Source: Serripes groenlandicus
Taxonomy: Eukaryota > Mollusca > Bivalvia > Cardiida > Cardiidae
Assembly (NCBI GenBank): GCA_031761405.1
Contig: JASEVX010000007.1
Span: forward strand, 42,077,487-42,141,486
Reading direction: 5' to 3'
DNA length: 64,000 nucleotides
How positions within the stretch are numbered: the first letter of the stretch is position 1; each line of letters starts with the position of its first letter. Below are positions 13,801-28,800 of the stretch, piece after piece. The notes beneath the pieces are model-generated. The model did not search any database. It was not told where the DNA came from and saw only the letters and a list, made by a program, of their open reading frames with translations. Made by a program: the position numbers and the translations under genes.

Positions 13801-16800
13801 GAAAATCTGCTGCAGACGCGTCAAAATGCGTCTACAGGTGGGAAAGGGTTAATGGTATTATTAAGAAATTCCGGCTTCAGCACTGTCTCTATTTGACATC
13901 CAATTGATGTTCAACATTTCCCCGATAAGGATATCTTGACGTATTATGAAAATATTGTTGGGAAAAGGGAGTTCGCTCTAAGCTTAAATCTTCTTTTCAA
14001 GCAATATTTTTAAACTTTAAACATTTCGACTTATTTTTTGTCTTGAACTGATATTGGTATACTATTCAATTGAACATGAAAATGGTCGTTTTGTTCCTCC
14101 ATACTCTGTTACGAATATTACTTGGTTTAAGATGGAATTTCGTTTACTTGATACATTAAAGATATCGTATACGTAATATACATAAACAAATGACAAACGA
14201 ACGTTATCTTCTTTGGTTTCTGTTCCTCCAAAAGCGATACCACTTTTCTCATCAGAGTCGCATCATATGATCATAGTGATGAACATACTGCATTTTTAGT
14301 CCTATCATCCCGTAAACCCGTGTTTCTTGGCCTTTTCGTACCTGATCTCGACACAAGAGTTTTCTCTGGGAACTAACTACCTGCCCACATATTGTATACG
14401 TGGTTTTATTGACGTTGGTTTTGTTTCCGTTATATTAGCGATCGACAGCGATTAGGCCAAATCTAAACAACACCGCCAAATCAAAACAATCAGTAGTCTA
14501 TTTCTAGTCCATGATGAAAGACGATTAACGCCCGTGAAAAACAAACATACGTCCAGTTTACAATGTGAAAACGGTCGGAAGCTTTCGGCTTAACTCGTAA
14601 AATCGATTTAAATTAGTTACATTGTACCCGACTATGTAATGCGGTTAAAACATAACATCATAGAGCACACTGCAACTTGAAACGTGTTGTTATTAGCGAG
14701 GTCTATATTGTGACAGAAAAACGAGCTAAACCCAAATGATTAAAACTTAATTGACTTGACTGAGTTTCTTCCAGCCGCCTCGATGGTGAAGTGGTAGAGC
14801 GCGTGCTCAAAATACAGGAGGTGGTAGGTCAAACCAAATATTTTAAAAAATGGTAGTAATGGCTGCCCAACTTGTCGCTCAGGGATGCTTGGTTAGTATT
14901 ACGACTGACCGGCTGGTGTCAGGATAAATGGCCCAGTAGTTCTTACCGAGGAAACGCCTAGACATATCTGAAAAGTTGTTGAAAGCGGCGTTAAACACCA
15001 AGCAAGCAAACACTTCCCCTGGTGATTAGGACTTTGGATACACATCTACCATATCTCCTGTACTAAGCGGCTTTTGCTGTTTCTTCCCATGTCCAGTAAC
15101 CAAACATGTTTTCCACCTATTTATTTGTACAACTACAAGTCTCTTTTGGTCTTCTTCGTTCGCGACCATCATCGGGTTCCTAAAGTAGGGCTATCATGTT
15201 GTTGTTTTTGTTGTCCCTGCGAAGTTGTGGCATCTGCGTTTAGAGCTTTGTCATATTATACCTTATATATAGTATTTGTAAATGTTTTAACAGACACACA
15301 CAAGGAAGACAGGGTATGCCCAACAGTGCAGCCTCTATAAATAAAGTATTTATTATTATAGTTTAATATTATTATTTATCATTAGTGTTAGTATTATTAT
15401 TATTTTTATTATTAGTATTATAAGTATCATCCCATTGGTTTTGTGTTATCTTGATGTTGTGTTATTTGTGAACTATCAGTATAACTAGTCTTTGGTGTTG
15501 TGTTATATGCGTACTCTCAGTATAACTAGTCTTTGGTGTTGTGTCATTTGCGTACTCTCAGTATAACTAGTCTTTGGTGTTGTGTTATTTGTGTACTATC
15601 AGTTTACTAACTTTATGGTTGTGTGGTGTTGTGTGGTGATTAACCCGACGTCCAACCTTTTAGAGTAATGACGAATAAAGACGAAATAATTGTCTGCAAT
15701 GCTGGGTCTTGACATCTTGACAATATGATCATGACGATTTGCGAACGCACCATTTACCAATAATCGGATATAATCGGCTTAATCCGGTTCTCACTTGCAG
15801 ACGCATTTCGAATCATCTAACGCATTGGTGACAAATGTGTTTCCTTTTCATCTCTCCATTTCCAGCACAATGGAATTGGAAGTTCTGTTTAGTCATTCAT
15901 TTATTTATGCTAACACAATCAAATAATTTGTAATGGTTGAAAAAACGTATATTTAAAAGCGGAGCAATGGAGTTGAACCATATAAGCCACCAAAGTTCAA
16001 TAGGTGCTAAGAATAATCATAAACGGAACAACGGAGCTATACTACATCGGCAACCGGACTTTCACCATAGCAACCAATATAAGAAGAAAAATACCGCTAA
16101 ATCACGAAAATGGTCTGTGAACTTGGTGTTAACTATTTCCTACAAACAGACACATTTCGATGACTTTTGTTAACATTTTTTCAAATAGATAAATTGTTCA
16201 TTAACTTACCATTTTTTCTCAAAATATTCCAAAATACAGCTGCGGCGATAGACATCTGCGTAATGTATCGACCAGATCAGCCTGCACTGTCCGCGCAGAC
16301 TGATCCAGCCGACACATTCCGTCATAGGGGGATAGTTGTATAGAGTAGTGATTCCTGAAACAGAAAATCCACAGGAGGCGAAAAGTGTCTATCCGGGTAG
16401 GCCTGTGTGGCATACTTAGGCTGATCCGGGTAGATACTTTACGCAGAGTCCACAATGTTGTTTTTTCTCACGAGACGGCCTACACATTGATTATTGCAAA
16501 GCTACGCCCCTGCTAAAGCTGTTGATTTTATGAACAAACAAAAAAGAAAGGACATCATTAATAACTATATCTGAATTAGATAATGTATGAAATCGTAATC
16601 TCACAAAGGATGCCAGTGATTGAAATGAGTTTTGGATCACTCTCCTGATAAAACGGGATGATTAAATATTCAAAACTAATTCATCATCATGCGAATCACA
16701 CAATCATTAACAACACACTATTTACTTAATTATTCGCATTCATGCTTATTGCTATTTTCATTTCATGATCGTTAATTTATTTAATCGAGTTTTCTATTAA

Positions 16801-19800
16801 ATTTAGCTTATTTTAATAGACTTAAAGATAAAGTAATATATAACATTTGTGTTGATGGTGTTTGTTACGATACTAGAAACAGGAAACATATAGAACAATT
16901 AAACTGATGATGGGATAAAAACAAACGTCGACGAATGATCGTAAAGGTAACAATTCGATTGTTCCGAAGGCAAACTATGATAACAATATATCATTGATGC
17001 TTTTCATTTTCCAACATATTTACGCATTTTGACGTATCTCCAACTGAAAACTTTGGAAAACATTGTGACATATGGATACATTGCTCATAATGAGCATTTT
17101 ATCCTTTTGTCGCGATGTTTTCATCACTACTCAATAATTATACTTTTATTTCTTGATATTTTCTATAATTATTTTCCCAATTAAGTTTTCAAAGTCGCCT
17201 GGTGCATTCTGTGTCGTATACAGGACAGGGTTAGTTATCCATAGGGTTCATCCTCCCTGTGAGTGCATTTGCCTAATCAGTATATGTTGTTTCAGTTTAT
17301 TGATTGGTTGAGCCGGGCTGTGAAGCGAGGATTTCGCATCAGGGCTCAACTATCATATAACATTACTATTATCACTAAAAGTTGAATTGAATCACTAGCA
17401 TTATAAGTTGAAAATATATTAAATACACTTTTGTTATTATTATTATTAGCTGTAATAGGCTGCTTTATTATGTCTCGTTGATAACATACATGTATACACT
17501 AATTATGTAACAAAAACATGTATACTTACGTTATGAAATAAAGGGTTTGAATCTTGAAATGAAACGCAAATAATACATATTCTAATCATAATCGACTCGT
17601 GTACACAAATTGGTCTCTACCTCCATTGCTATCATATTCGTTTTAAAGATGTTTTATTTTCATTTTCAAAGAAAAAATTAGTTCTTTTGGTTTCGTTGTA
17701 TAAAGACAAACGCATTAAAGCATTCGCAGTGAACGAATTTCTTTTGTTCCACTTCCGACATAATGCTCCACTCTTAAATTCGTATAACAGTTTAACTTTA
17801 ACATTTCAAAAATGCACATTTTCTTCAGAGGCGTTCGAAGCAGAGACATTAAACCCTTTCCCAAATACAATTAATCTTCAGCAGTTCATTTCAAAATTAT
17901 CAATACCAAAATATAGAAAATCTCTTTAAATGGTAGTATGATTATTGAATAGAGTTAAAGATCATTGTGGCAAATGGAGTAATTGCTCATTATGAGCAAT
18001 TTCTCCTGTTATCATAATGATTTATAAAGTCGTCTGCTGCAATGGCACCAGAAAACGTCTTTATCTGTTGTTATAATGATTTATAAAGTCGTCTGCTGCA
18101 ATGGCACCAGAAAACGTCTTTATCTGTTGTTATAATGATTTATAAAGTCGTCTGCTGCAATGGCTTCAGAAAACGTCTATATCTGTTGTCACAATGATTT
18201 ATAAAGTCGTCTGCTGCAATGGCGCCAGAAAACGTTTATATCTGAAAAGGGGTTAACATATAACAACGGGTAAACGTTTTAAGAATGAATCCTTTTGAAT
18301 CATAATAACCCAAGAGAATATGGATACATTAGATTCAATGATAAACATGTGTATTAATGTCATCTTTTTTTACTGAATTTTCGACAAGAAACAGTGGATT
18401 AAAATTTGATAAACTCACTGCTTGAAACTGTGAGTTTTATAACGTGATAATTTTCAATCTTTGCTCGGTCTCTATGTCCATCTCTGGATAGGGCTCTATC
18501 TCTTTCTCTGTAAAGGGCTATATCTCTGTCTATGTATACGGTTCTATCTCTTTCTCTGTAAAGGGCTATATCTCTGTCTATGTATACGGCTCTATCTCTA
18601 TCTCTATCTATGTATACGGCTCTATATCTACCTCTATCTTTGTCTATGTATACGGCTCTATCTCTATCTCTATCTATGTATAGGGCTCTATCTCTATCTC
18701 TGTACAGGGATCTATCTCTGTCTATGTATACGGCTCTATCTCTATCTCTGTCTATGTATATGGCTCTATCTCTATCTCTGTAAAGGGATCTATCTCTATC
18801 TATGTATAGGGCTCTATCTCTATCTATGTATAGGGCTCTATCTCTGGCTATGTATAGGGCTCTATCTCTATCTATGTATAGGGCTCTATCTCTATCTATG
18901 TATACGGCTCTATCTCTATCTGTGTATAGGGCTCTATCTCTATTTTTGTATACGGCTCTATCTCTATCTCTGTCTATGTATACGGCTCTATCTCTATCTC
19001 TGTAAAGGGATATATCTCTATCTATGTAAAGGGATCTATCTCTATCTATGTATAGGGCTCTATCTCTATCTATGTATAGGGCTCTATCCCTAGCTATGTA
19101 AAGGGATATATCTCTATCTCTGTATAGGGCTCTATCTCTGTCTATGTATAGGGCTCTATCTCTATCTCTGTAAAGGGATCAATCTCTGTCTATGTATAGG
19201 GCTCTATTTCTATCTCTGTAAAGGGATATATCTCTATCTCTGTATATGTATAGGGCTCTATCTCTATCTCTGTAAAGGGATCTATCTCTGTCTGTGTATA
19301 TGGCTCTATCTCTATCTCTATCTCTGTATAGAGCTCTATCTTTGTCTATGTATAGGGCTCTATCTCTGTCTATGTATAGAGCTCTATCTATATCTCTGTA
19401 TAGGGCTCTATCTCTATCTCTGTATAGGGCTCTATCTCTGTCTATGTATAGGGCTCTATCTCTATCTATGTATAGGGCTATATCTCTATCTATGTATAGG
19501 GCTCTATCTTTATCTCTGTATAGGGCTATATATCTATCTCTGTATAGGGCTCTATCTCTGTATATGTATAGGGCTCTATCTCTATCTCTGTCTATGTATA
19601 GGGATATATCTCTGTCTGTGTATAGGGCTCTATCTCTATCTCTGTAAAGGGATCTATCACTGTGTATGTATAGGGCTCTATCTCTAGCTATATGTAGGGC
19701 TCTATCTCTATCTGTGTATACGGCTCTATCTCTATCTATGTATAGGGCTCTATATCTATCTCTGTATAGGGCTCTATCTCTGTCTATGTATAGGGCTATA

Positions 19801-22800
19801 TCTCTATCTCTGTATAGGGCTCTATCTCTGTATATAGCTCTATATCTGTATAGGGCTCTATCTCTGTATATAGCTCTATATATGTATAGGGCTATATCTC
19901 TGTATATAGCTATATATCTGTATAGGGCTCTATATCTGTATATGGCTCTATCTCTGTATAGGGCTCTATATATGTATAGGGCTCTTTAACTGTATAGGGC
20001 TCTATCTCTGTATATGGCTCTATCTCTGTATATGGATTTATCTCTGTATATGGCTCTATCTCGGTATATGGCTCTATATCTGTATAGGGCTCTATCTCTG
20101 TATTGGGCTCTATCTCTTGATATAGATATATTCCTGTATAGGGCTCTATCTCCTCTATATATAACTATATCTCTGAATAGGGCTCTATATCTGTATAGGG
20201 CTCAATCTATCTCTCTCTATCATCTGTATATGGCTCTATCTCTGTCTCTGTGTATGGCTCTGTCTTTGTCTCTGTATAGGTCTCTATCTCTGTCTCTGTA
20301 TACGGCTCTGTCATTGTCTCTGTATATGGTTCTATCCCTGTATACGGCTCTGTCATTGTCTCTGTATAGGGCTCTATCCCTGTATACGGATCTGTCTTTG
20401 TCTCTGTATAGGGATCTATCCCTGTATACGGCTCTGTCTTTGTCTCTGTATTGTATAGGGCTCTATCCCTGTATATGGCTCTGTCTTTGTCTCTGTATAG
20501 GGCTCTATCCCTGTATATGGCTCTGTCTTTGTAGCTGTATAGGATTCTATATCTAGCTCTGTATAGGGCTCTGTCTTTGTATAGGGCTATATCTCTATGT
20601 CTGTATAGGGCTCTATTTCTGTATCTGTCTATATCTAACTTCTTAATGTCGTCAGTAAAAAAAGAACCGTGAAATATGCGGAGTAATTGTTTTTTTAATT
20701 CTTTCCCATGTACTGTTTGTACATCAAAGCTGCAGCAGAGGACTTACAACATATTGATCATCTCTATAAATGTATTTTAACTATTTCATGAAGTTAAAAA
20801 CATTGTGGCAAAATAAGAAATTCCTCATTGTCTGGCAAATCTTTTTTTTACTAGAAGTTTTAACTATAATATATATATTATAACAAGGAAAAGGCGTCTA
20901 GGACTTACGTAGTTGATACGGAAAAAACTAGAATGGAAATGAGGAAATCTTTATCTGAAATTTATGATGAAATATAGGTAACCTGTATGAAAGAAGCAAA
21001 ACTCTAAAAGAATAAATCTGACATTTATTTCGCACTGAACCTTAAGGGAAATAATGCGACAATCGTAAATTTAACCAAATTAGATGTTATAATTGGATAA
21101 AGCTCTACGAATATGCATATCTCCACAAGCGTCGTATTCATTCCTAATTGAAGACGTAAGACATCTATATATTTGAGTCGAGTCACACACAAAATACGAC
21201 ATGCGGAGGTCATAAACGATTCGTGGCAATTAAGATTGAAACATTTTAGGTTTGCAAAGTCGGATTTAATTACATATAACACGAAGAAACAGAAATCACG
21301 TACTATACAAATACCAATTTCATTTACGATTTGTATACTGTACACATCTTTTATTCAGTAGTGTTAGGCCTCAGGCCCATTTTACATAATTAACATGTAC
21401 ATAATCAATTCATTTGAGTGACATCGTAAACATTTTAAAGATATTCAAATATAGAAATGATAAAAGTATATGACTGATTCTTTATGACTCAATTACCGAT
21501 TTTGAATGCCCCAATGAGATATTTTTATCAGTGATGTTTACAAAATGTGGGTCTAAATGTACATGCACTCATTATGTCATAAAACAACCTTGTAGGCTGG
21601 TATGAAACGTGTTCAGTACATAGCCATCAATGTACATCATTACTGATATATAACGATGTTCTTTTTCGCCGATACACTCTTTAACAATAGTCTTTGTACC
21701 ATGTGATATATTGAAGTGAGAACAGTGTTATTTCTGTTTAATATAGAACTATTGTCAGGCATCAATAGTCATTATGTTATGTGATATGTTTAAGTGAGAA
21801 CAGTGTTATTTCTGTTTAACCCTTTCCCTCATATAGACGCTTTCTGACGCCTCTGCAGCAGACGGCTCTTTGAAAAACATAGTGACAAAAGAAGAAATTG
21901 CACAAAACGTGCAATTTCTCCTTTTGCCACCATGTTTTCCACTTTTTGTCATAGGTTATCCATTCAATTATGGAGATTTTCTATTTTTTGACAAAAAACG
22001 TTCAAAGTCGTCTGCTGCAGCATTGCCGTATGAGGGAAAGGGTTAATGCAGAAATATTGTCAGGCATCAATAGTCGCCTCCATACAGTAAAAGGATTACG
22101 ATAACAAATAAACAAATAAGTGGTTTATTTCTTAGGTGTTTTACGCCGCTTTCAACGTTTTTTTTCAGTTATATCACGTCGTTTCATGGATAAGTTACCA
22201 GTATAACTGGTCCATTTTTCCTGCCACAAGCCAGTCAGTCGTACTGCTGATCCCCAAGGTCCTAGGCGCCAAGTTACGAAAACCATTACTACCATCTTTA
22301 AAATCTTGAAACTTTGAAGAACGATGGTTTGACAGAGTGTAAACAATACGGAATGTTTAAATGGAATTTACAGAATAATTACCGACGAGTGTTTTGTAAT
22401 GTAATTAAACAGTGTTATATCCCAAGAGATATAAAAACATAATCTGATTGGGATTTCATTTAAACCTTTCCCACAAGACTTCAGCAGACAACTGTTGAAA
22501 CATATTGGCAAACAAATATTAACCCATTCCCTCATACGAAAATTTTGCAGCAGACGACATTCAAAACATAGAAAATCTCCATAGTTGAATGGATAACCTA
22601 TGACTAAAAGTGGAAAACATTGTGGCAAAAGGAGAAATTGCACGTTTTGTGCAATTTCTTCTTTTGTCACTATGTTTTCAAATAGCCGTCTGCTGCAGAG
22701 GCGTCAGAAAGCGTCTATATGAGGGAAAGGGTTAACACTCTCTAATGATAGTTAATTCTTTGATAGAGTTGAAACTTTTGTGTCAAAAGGAGAAATTGTT

Positions 22801-25800
22801 CATTATAAGATATTTCTACTTTTGTCACAATGTTATCACAAACCGTTTGCTGCGTCTGTAAGCGGTAAAGGATAATTGAAAACATTATTATACTATATTT
22901 TCTAGATGAAAATAACACTCAATAAAATACTACATGCATTATGAAAGCCATTATTTGTCTTAATATCTTCTAGCATGATCTTACTTTAAGAATTTGGCTT
23001 CAAAATTATAAGTGTTTATTATGTGACCAGAATATGTACTCAAGAAAAGGACATTCATCCCGAAAGTGACACATAAAACGTATTATTTGGAACAAAGTGG
23101 TTATATCCCCGAGCACAGAGACCGTTTTCAGAGTGATGTAGTTCCGGGGTTGGATGAGTTTGGTGGAAGATATCAGTTATATATCAAATAATTCTTCCAA
23201 CTTCCAACTTTCTCTAGTTAGTCAGACAGACCATACGCTATCTTATAACAAAATAACTTATTCATGAGGAAAACACTATCTTCAATAATTCGTATGTGTT
23301 TGGTAAATATCTTAAAAAGGAAAGTTCATCTAAAGAACAGATTTGAAAACATTATTGAAAATGTAGAAACTGCTGATCATGAACAATGTCTCCAGATGCC
23401 ACAATGTTTTCAGAAGTAGTTACTATCAGAAGTCGTCAGCTGTAGAAGCGTCGGAGAGCGTCTGTATGTGGAAAAGGGTTAATCATATTAAATTAGTTTG
23501 CATGTGAAGATTTATTATTGTTAGAAGTCATTATCTTCATATTTTTTAATTTTGTTTAACAAAGGCAATTTTAGCCTTCAGAATTTATGAGTTGGAAATC
23601 TCACTCGTTGGCGATAAGGGATGTTGACTCAGGAAAAACATGGTTAGGAGATCTGGACGCCCTTATATAACTACCATCAATCAATCCGTCGACCCAGAGG
23701 TCGGGTTTGAATCCCGACTCACTTTATTCGTTCTATTCGCTGATAAACCGCCTCGGTTGTGTTGTAGTGGTAGAGCGCCCACCTCGCGTACGGGTGGTCA
23801 AGCGTTCGATCACTGGTCGGGTTTTACCAAATACTTTAAAAAATGAAAGTGATGGCTGCCCTCTTTGCACTCAGGGATGAAGGGTTAATATTACGACTGA
23901 CTGGCTGGTGTCGGGATAAATGGACCAGTAGAACTGATAACTTCCCCATGAAACGACGTGATATAACTGAAAACTTGTTGAAAACGGCCATCACTATACA
24001 ACGAAAGGCATTGTGAAAAGCTTCATTCGTCTTCTACTAGTACGGAACGATAGTAAAGTTGCTTGAGAGAAATAGATTGTGACCGGTTTTTCAACAGAAC
24101 GGTCAAACTTGCGATCAGACCGTATTGATGCCGAGTCCGATAGAAGTAGCATGTTTCGGGATTTTTAGGACCACTGAAGATCCAGAATACCGTGCGCTTT
24201 CGCACAATATGTTTTGGGTCTTCTATGTTCGTAGTGTAGTCGTGTATGTAAATGACCGATACCTGACTATCCAAGTACTCTAGACAGACTTATTTGAACC
24301 GTGTTTGTCGGAAACGCGTCTTATAACCGGAGCGATCATTGACGAGTGGGGCGTGTATATGTATGTACATAAGCACACTGGCAGAGAGTGTGACAGTGGT
24401 ACAGCGTCGGCCAAAGGTCCGCGGTTTGAATCCCGCAATGATCGAATTCTACAGTTTGGGACTTTTCTTTTGGACACACTTATTTCACACATTCGCTGCG
24501 AGAACAGGTTTATTCCTTAAGAAGCAGACATTGAGCGTGATTAATATAAGCTAAAAGCTTATTTTGCAATCGATGTAGAAAGCATGTTAAATTTAAGCAC
24601 AGGCTAGCCTGGGTCTTCACTCAGCGTCTATATTTATTTGATATGGCTCTAGATTAAACACTTTGAAAATATAAGTCTTTCTGGAATGTATTTTAACTGT
24701 ATAACTTGATTGCGCCTGTCTTTTAAACACCTACTAACGTATATATTACAATACTTGTCATTTATCTAAAGTTCTTGCTACCTCTTAAGTCTTTATGAAA
24801 GTGTGCTTTATCAGTATTGAGTTTGCCTTTAAAATACCATTACCCTTATCTGGTACACTAATTGTCATGCATTTAAATTCGTTGATATCTTCTGAGCTCA
24901 GTTGTCTTGTGACAAGGCTCATTCTGGTTTTCACATGAAAGTAAAATAAAATTGAAAAGCAAGTCAACTGTCAAGATTGCTTTGTTAATCGAGGAAATAT
25001 TTGTTTGAGATTAGGGCACGTCATGTAAAAACAGACCATCAGAAATATTGCCATAAAAAGATTTTACGAGCAAAGTACATTTTTATTGAGTTAAATTTTT
25101 ATCACAACCGTTCTAGGGAGGCCTCAATAAAGCTTGTAGACTGCGACGAGACGCAGGCTGATCGGTAGCTTTATTGGTGGCAATAACTCTTTCCCCCACC
25201 CAGCCTAATTCCGTGTGACGTGTCCCATACTGTGTATGAAAAAACCAATCTTATAAAAGTCTGAGACAAAAATACAACAGAATGGATCTTCTCAAATAAT
25301 AGTTGGTTATTGGTATAGAACATCCTCACTGGCAACATTCTTTTTCATCTCAGCCTAAAAATACATTCAGCACATTTAAGAATTGTCCGATATTTAGGTT
25401 ATTGCATCTTTATGTGAAAATGTTGTTTTGGACGAGTTCCTTCAGCTGAGTTGCCCTAGCTTGTTAGTGCATAACTCTGCCGAAGGACAGAGTCCCAACC
25501 CAATAGTTTCCCATAATCATGCAATAAACATTTTTATTATAAAATTTGATAGTGACTATTTAAAAGTTTTCGCTGTGTGTGTTTTAAACAACTGCAACAT
25601 TTAGAAAATTAAAAAAAAAAAAGTATTGTTTTGATTAATTAACATTTATGATTTACCGCGCATTTATTGTCCTTTCCGATGGTTTCTAAGGTTGTGGAAA
25701 ATATAAATTTACGAACCGCCATTGTTGTTACCCATTTGCTTTCGACTCGAAATTAAATCGTCGATAAAATGATTTGTAACACTTTTTCTCATATTGGATT

Positions 25801-28800
25801 TCATTAATAATTCATGTAAATTATCTTATTCTGGTATTTACGCCTGGATATTTTCTTCTTTATCACGATTAAGATGCCTCTTTCGATCTCACAATATGTT
25901 CAGTTAAGCAACCACACATCTTATATTTTGCGTTGAAACTTCTCATCGGAGAATGACAAAAATAATCGGAAGACCAACCTTTAACCCTTTCCCTCATACG
26001 GCAATTCTACAGCAGACGACTTTGAACGTATTTTATCAAAAAATAGAGAATCTCCATAATTGAATGGATAACCTATGACAAAAAGTAGAAAACATTGTGG
26101 CAAAAGGAGAAATTGCACGTTTTGTGCAATTTCTTCTTTTGTCACTATGTTTTCAAAAAGCCGTCTGTTGCAGAGGCGTCAGAAATCGTCTATATGAGGG
26201 AAAGGGTTAAAACAATCATTTGCTTATTCATCCTAGCACTGATAAAAGTTGCACTTTTTCGGTAAGTGTAATTGAGATTCACTTATATAGATAGTCAACG
26301 ACAATCTAAAACAACTACTATACTAGTGTATAGCGTATGTCACATGTGCAACGAGTCAACATTATAACGTATGTATTTACACATAGCCAGTGCTATATAA
26401 GACCAGATTTGGTTTTTATATGCCTATTGATTTTTGCACTTCGTGTCATCATTTGAAAACTGAAATTTGATGAGTGGATGACACTGTTCATCCGTCAAGC
26501 TAAACGGAGACAGAATTGTTAAGACACAATTTACGATTTCATGCCAATGTTCAACCGTCCTTTCCGTAAACTGTAATTGCATGTCTTTTACGTCTTGCTG
26601 TTATTGTTACGGTTTAACACTGATATGTCCCAATGCTCAATCCGTGACTAAAAAGTGAATATGCGATTTGATCAAATCCCAATATATAGATCTATATCTA
26701 AAATGATTTTCATATGTTTATTGAATGATTCGAGTGATTGGTTTTTAAAAAACTTTTCAAGGAATTTCTGTCATTGTATCCATGTTTTCTACTTTTCCTT
26801 AGAATTAAACATTCTTTAATCATTTCTAAATGCCATTTCAATTGGGGAGACTTTGCAAATACCATATAAAATTAATTACTAGATTGCTGTCTTTATTAGA
26901 ATATCTTAATCCCAATTCACATAAAGCTTAATTACATCTCGAACCGCCTTGAGCTATAAAGCTAGGGTGGTGCTAGCCGCTATCATCATAAATTTGGTAC
27001 CATGTGTTCCAGAATCACAGTTAGCCGAGCGCTTGATATCGTATATAACAAATAATCCATTTTAATTGCATGCATCAGCCGTGCACAACAATTACAACTA
27101 TTAACCCTACACATTAATGGTACTATCAAGCAGCTTTTCGCAGTTCTAAATGGCAATTCTAACTCATACAATACATCGACACCTTTTAAGTCTTACACGG
27201 GAAAAGAAAGGGGAATTTTAATGTTTGCCTATCAATCAATCATAAGTCATCAAAACATTAACAATTTTTAGTCTATAAAGAAATTAAAATCACTAGCAAC
27301 GCGAAACGATTGCATCCATAAGCAGTACAAAGCATTGGCATCCATTGGTCGTCCAATGCAATTTCAATTATAAGCCGTCTAAAATAAATGCAATCATTGG
27401 CAGTTAGTTACAGATAATGTCATCCGTGTACGAGTCACCAGCACTCGGTGAGTTCTTTTTGTATTGTGCCATACGCCGCGTTCAACAGTATTTTAATAAT
27501 ATCACGTCGATTCATACGTCGCGTTCAACAGTAATATAGGTTAGTGCATCAATATGGGAAACTATTGTGTCGGACGAGTTCCTTCGGCTGAGTTGGGCAG
27601 AACTCCGCCAAAGGAACGAGTCCCAACACAATAGATTCCCATAATCATGCAATAACCTTTTTATTGTATAATTTGATATTGGCTATTTAAATTTGTCGTT
27701 TTGTTTGTTTTAAACACGTCTCGTTTTGGGATTGTTTAGATAAATAAACATTAACGATGTATCGCGGAATTATACTCTTCTTTCCAATGGTTGCTAGGAT
27801 CTTGGAAAATATAATTAACAAACCGCCATTGTTGTCGACTCGTAATTGAATCGTCGACAAAATGATGTGTAACTCCTTTTTTATACAGTTTTTTTAATTA
27901 GGAACTCGTGTATTATCTTATTCTGGTACTTACGCCTGAATAGTTGTGTTCTTTATTACGATTAAGATGCCCCGTTTGACCTCGCAGCGTGTTCAGTAAG
28001 CGAACACACGTCTTCTAAAGGCCTACTGCGTTGATAAGCTTCACATCGGAGGATAACAAAACAAATCTGAAGACCTACCTTTAAAACAATCATTTGTTTA
28101 TTCATCCTAGCCGTTATGAATCCCTTTTTTATTTGTTGATACACTTATAATAGATTGTCAACGACAAGCAAAACAATTTTATAGCGTACGTCCTTACAAT
28201 CGAGCAATATTATTGATGTAAACGTCACATTATTACGTCAGAAATTACGTAGATATTTACAAACACAGCTAACGCTATAAATAGACCAGATTGGTTTTTT
28301 GTGGGGATTGGTTTGACAATCGCCACAATGCTAACAGAAACAACAACAACGAAAAATATTTGCATAGTCGGTTTTGAAAAGCCCGTTGATATTTTTTTCA
28401 TAACTGCAAACCAATTTACTCACATCAGTTATAGTTCCATCATTGATGCGGAGACGCGATTAATAATAATTATGTCAGTGCTACTTTGGTACCGGATTCT
28501 TACTAATATTTGAGTTTTATCGAGACATTATCTACATAGAGTTAAAATATGTAAATATTATCTTCGTCATGATTGGGCAGATAATAAATATCATTGCGCG
28601 TTCTATCTGCCTTGCAAATAACTCTGATGATACTCAAATCTGGAAATTCCAAAATGTTCTATAAATAGCTCGCGAGACTGGTGTTCTTAAATCTCAATAT
28701 TATAAACGCTTTATTTTGTAGTTGTTTGAATATATGAAGCGTCTAGATGAAAAGTCTGGTTTACAAAGGTTTAAAGGACACACGTTATGTATACACGTCT

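Noticed and set aside
18461..20556. Long + strand open frames (up to 210 codons) rich in Leu, Tyr and Ser
   Set aside because: They lie wholly within the hexamer-based minisatellite, more than one frame is open, and no splice or start context supports translation.
26380..26410. A TATA-box promoter in the duplicated segment (also 28270-28300)
   Set aside because: tatataag/tataaata strings occur in both duplicate copies, but no ORF or first exon follows. AT-rich chance matches are likely.
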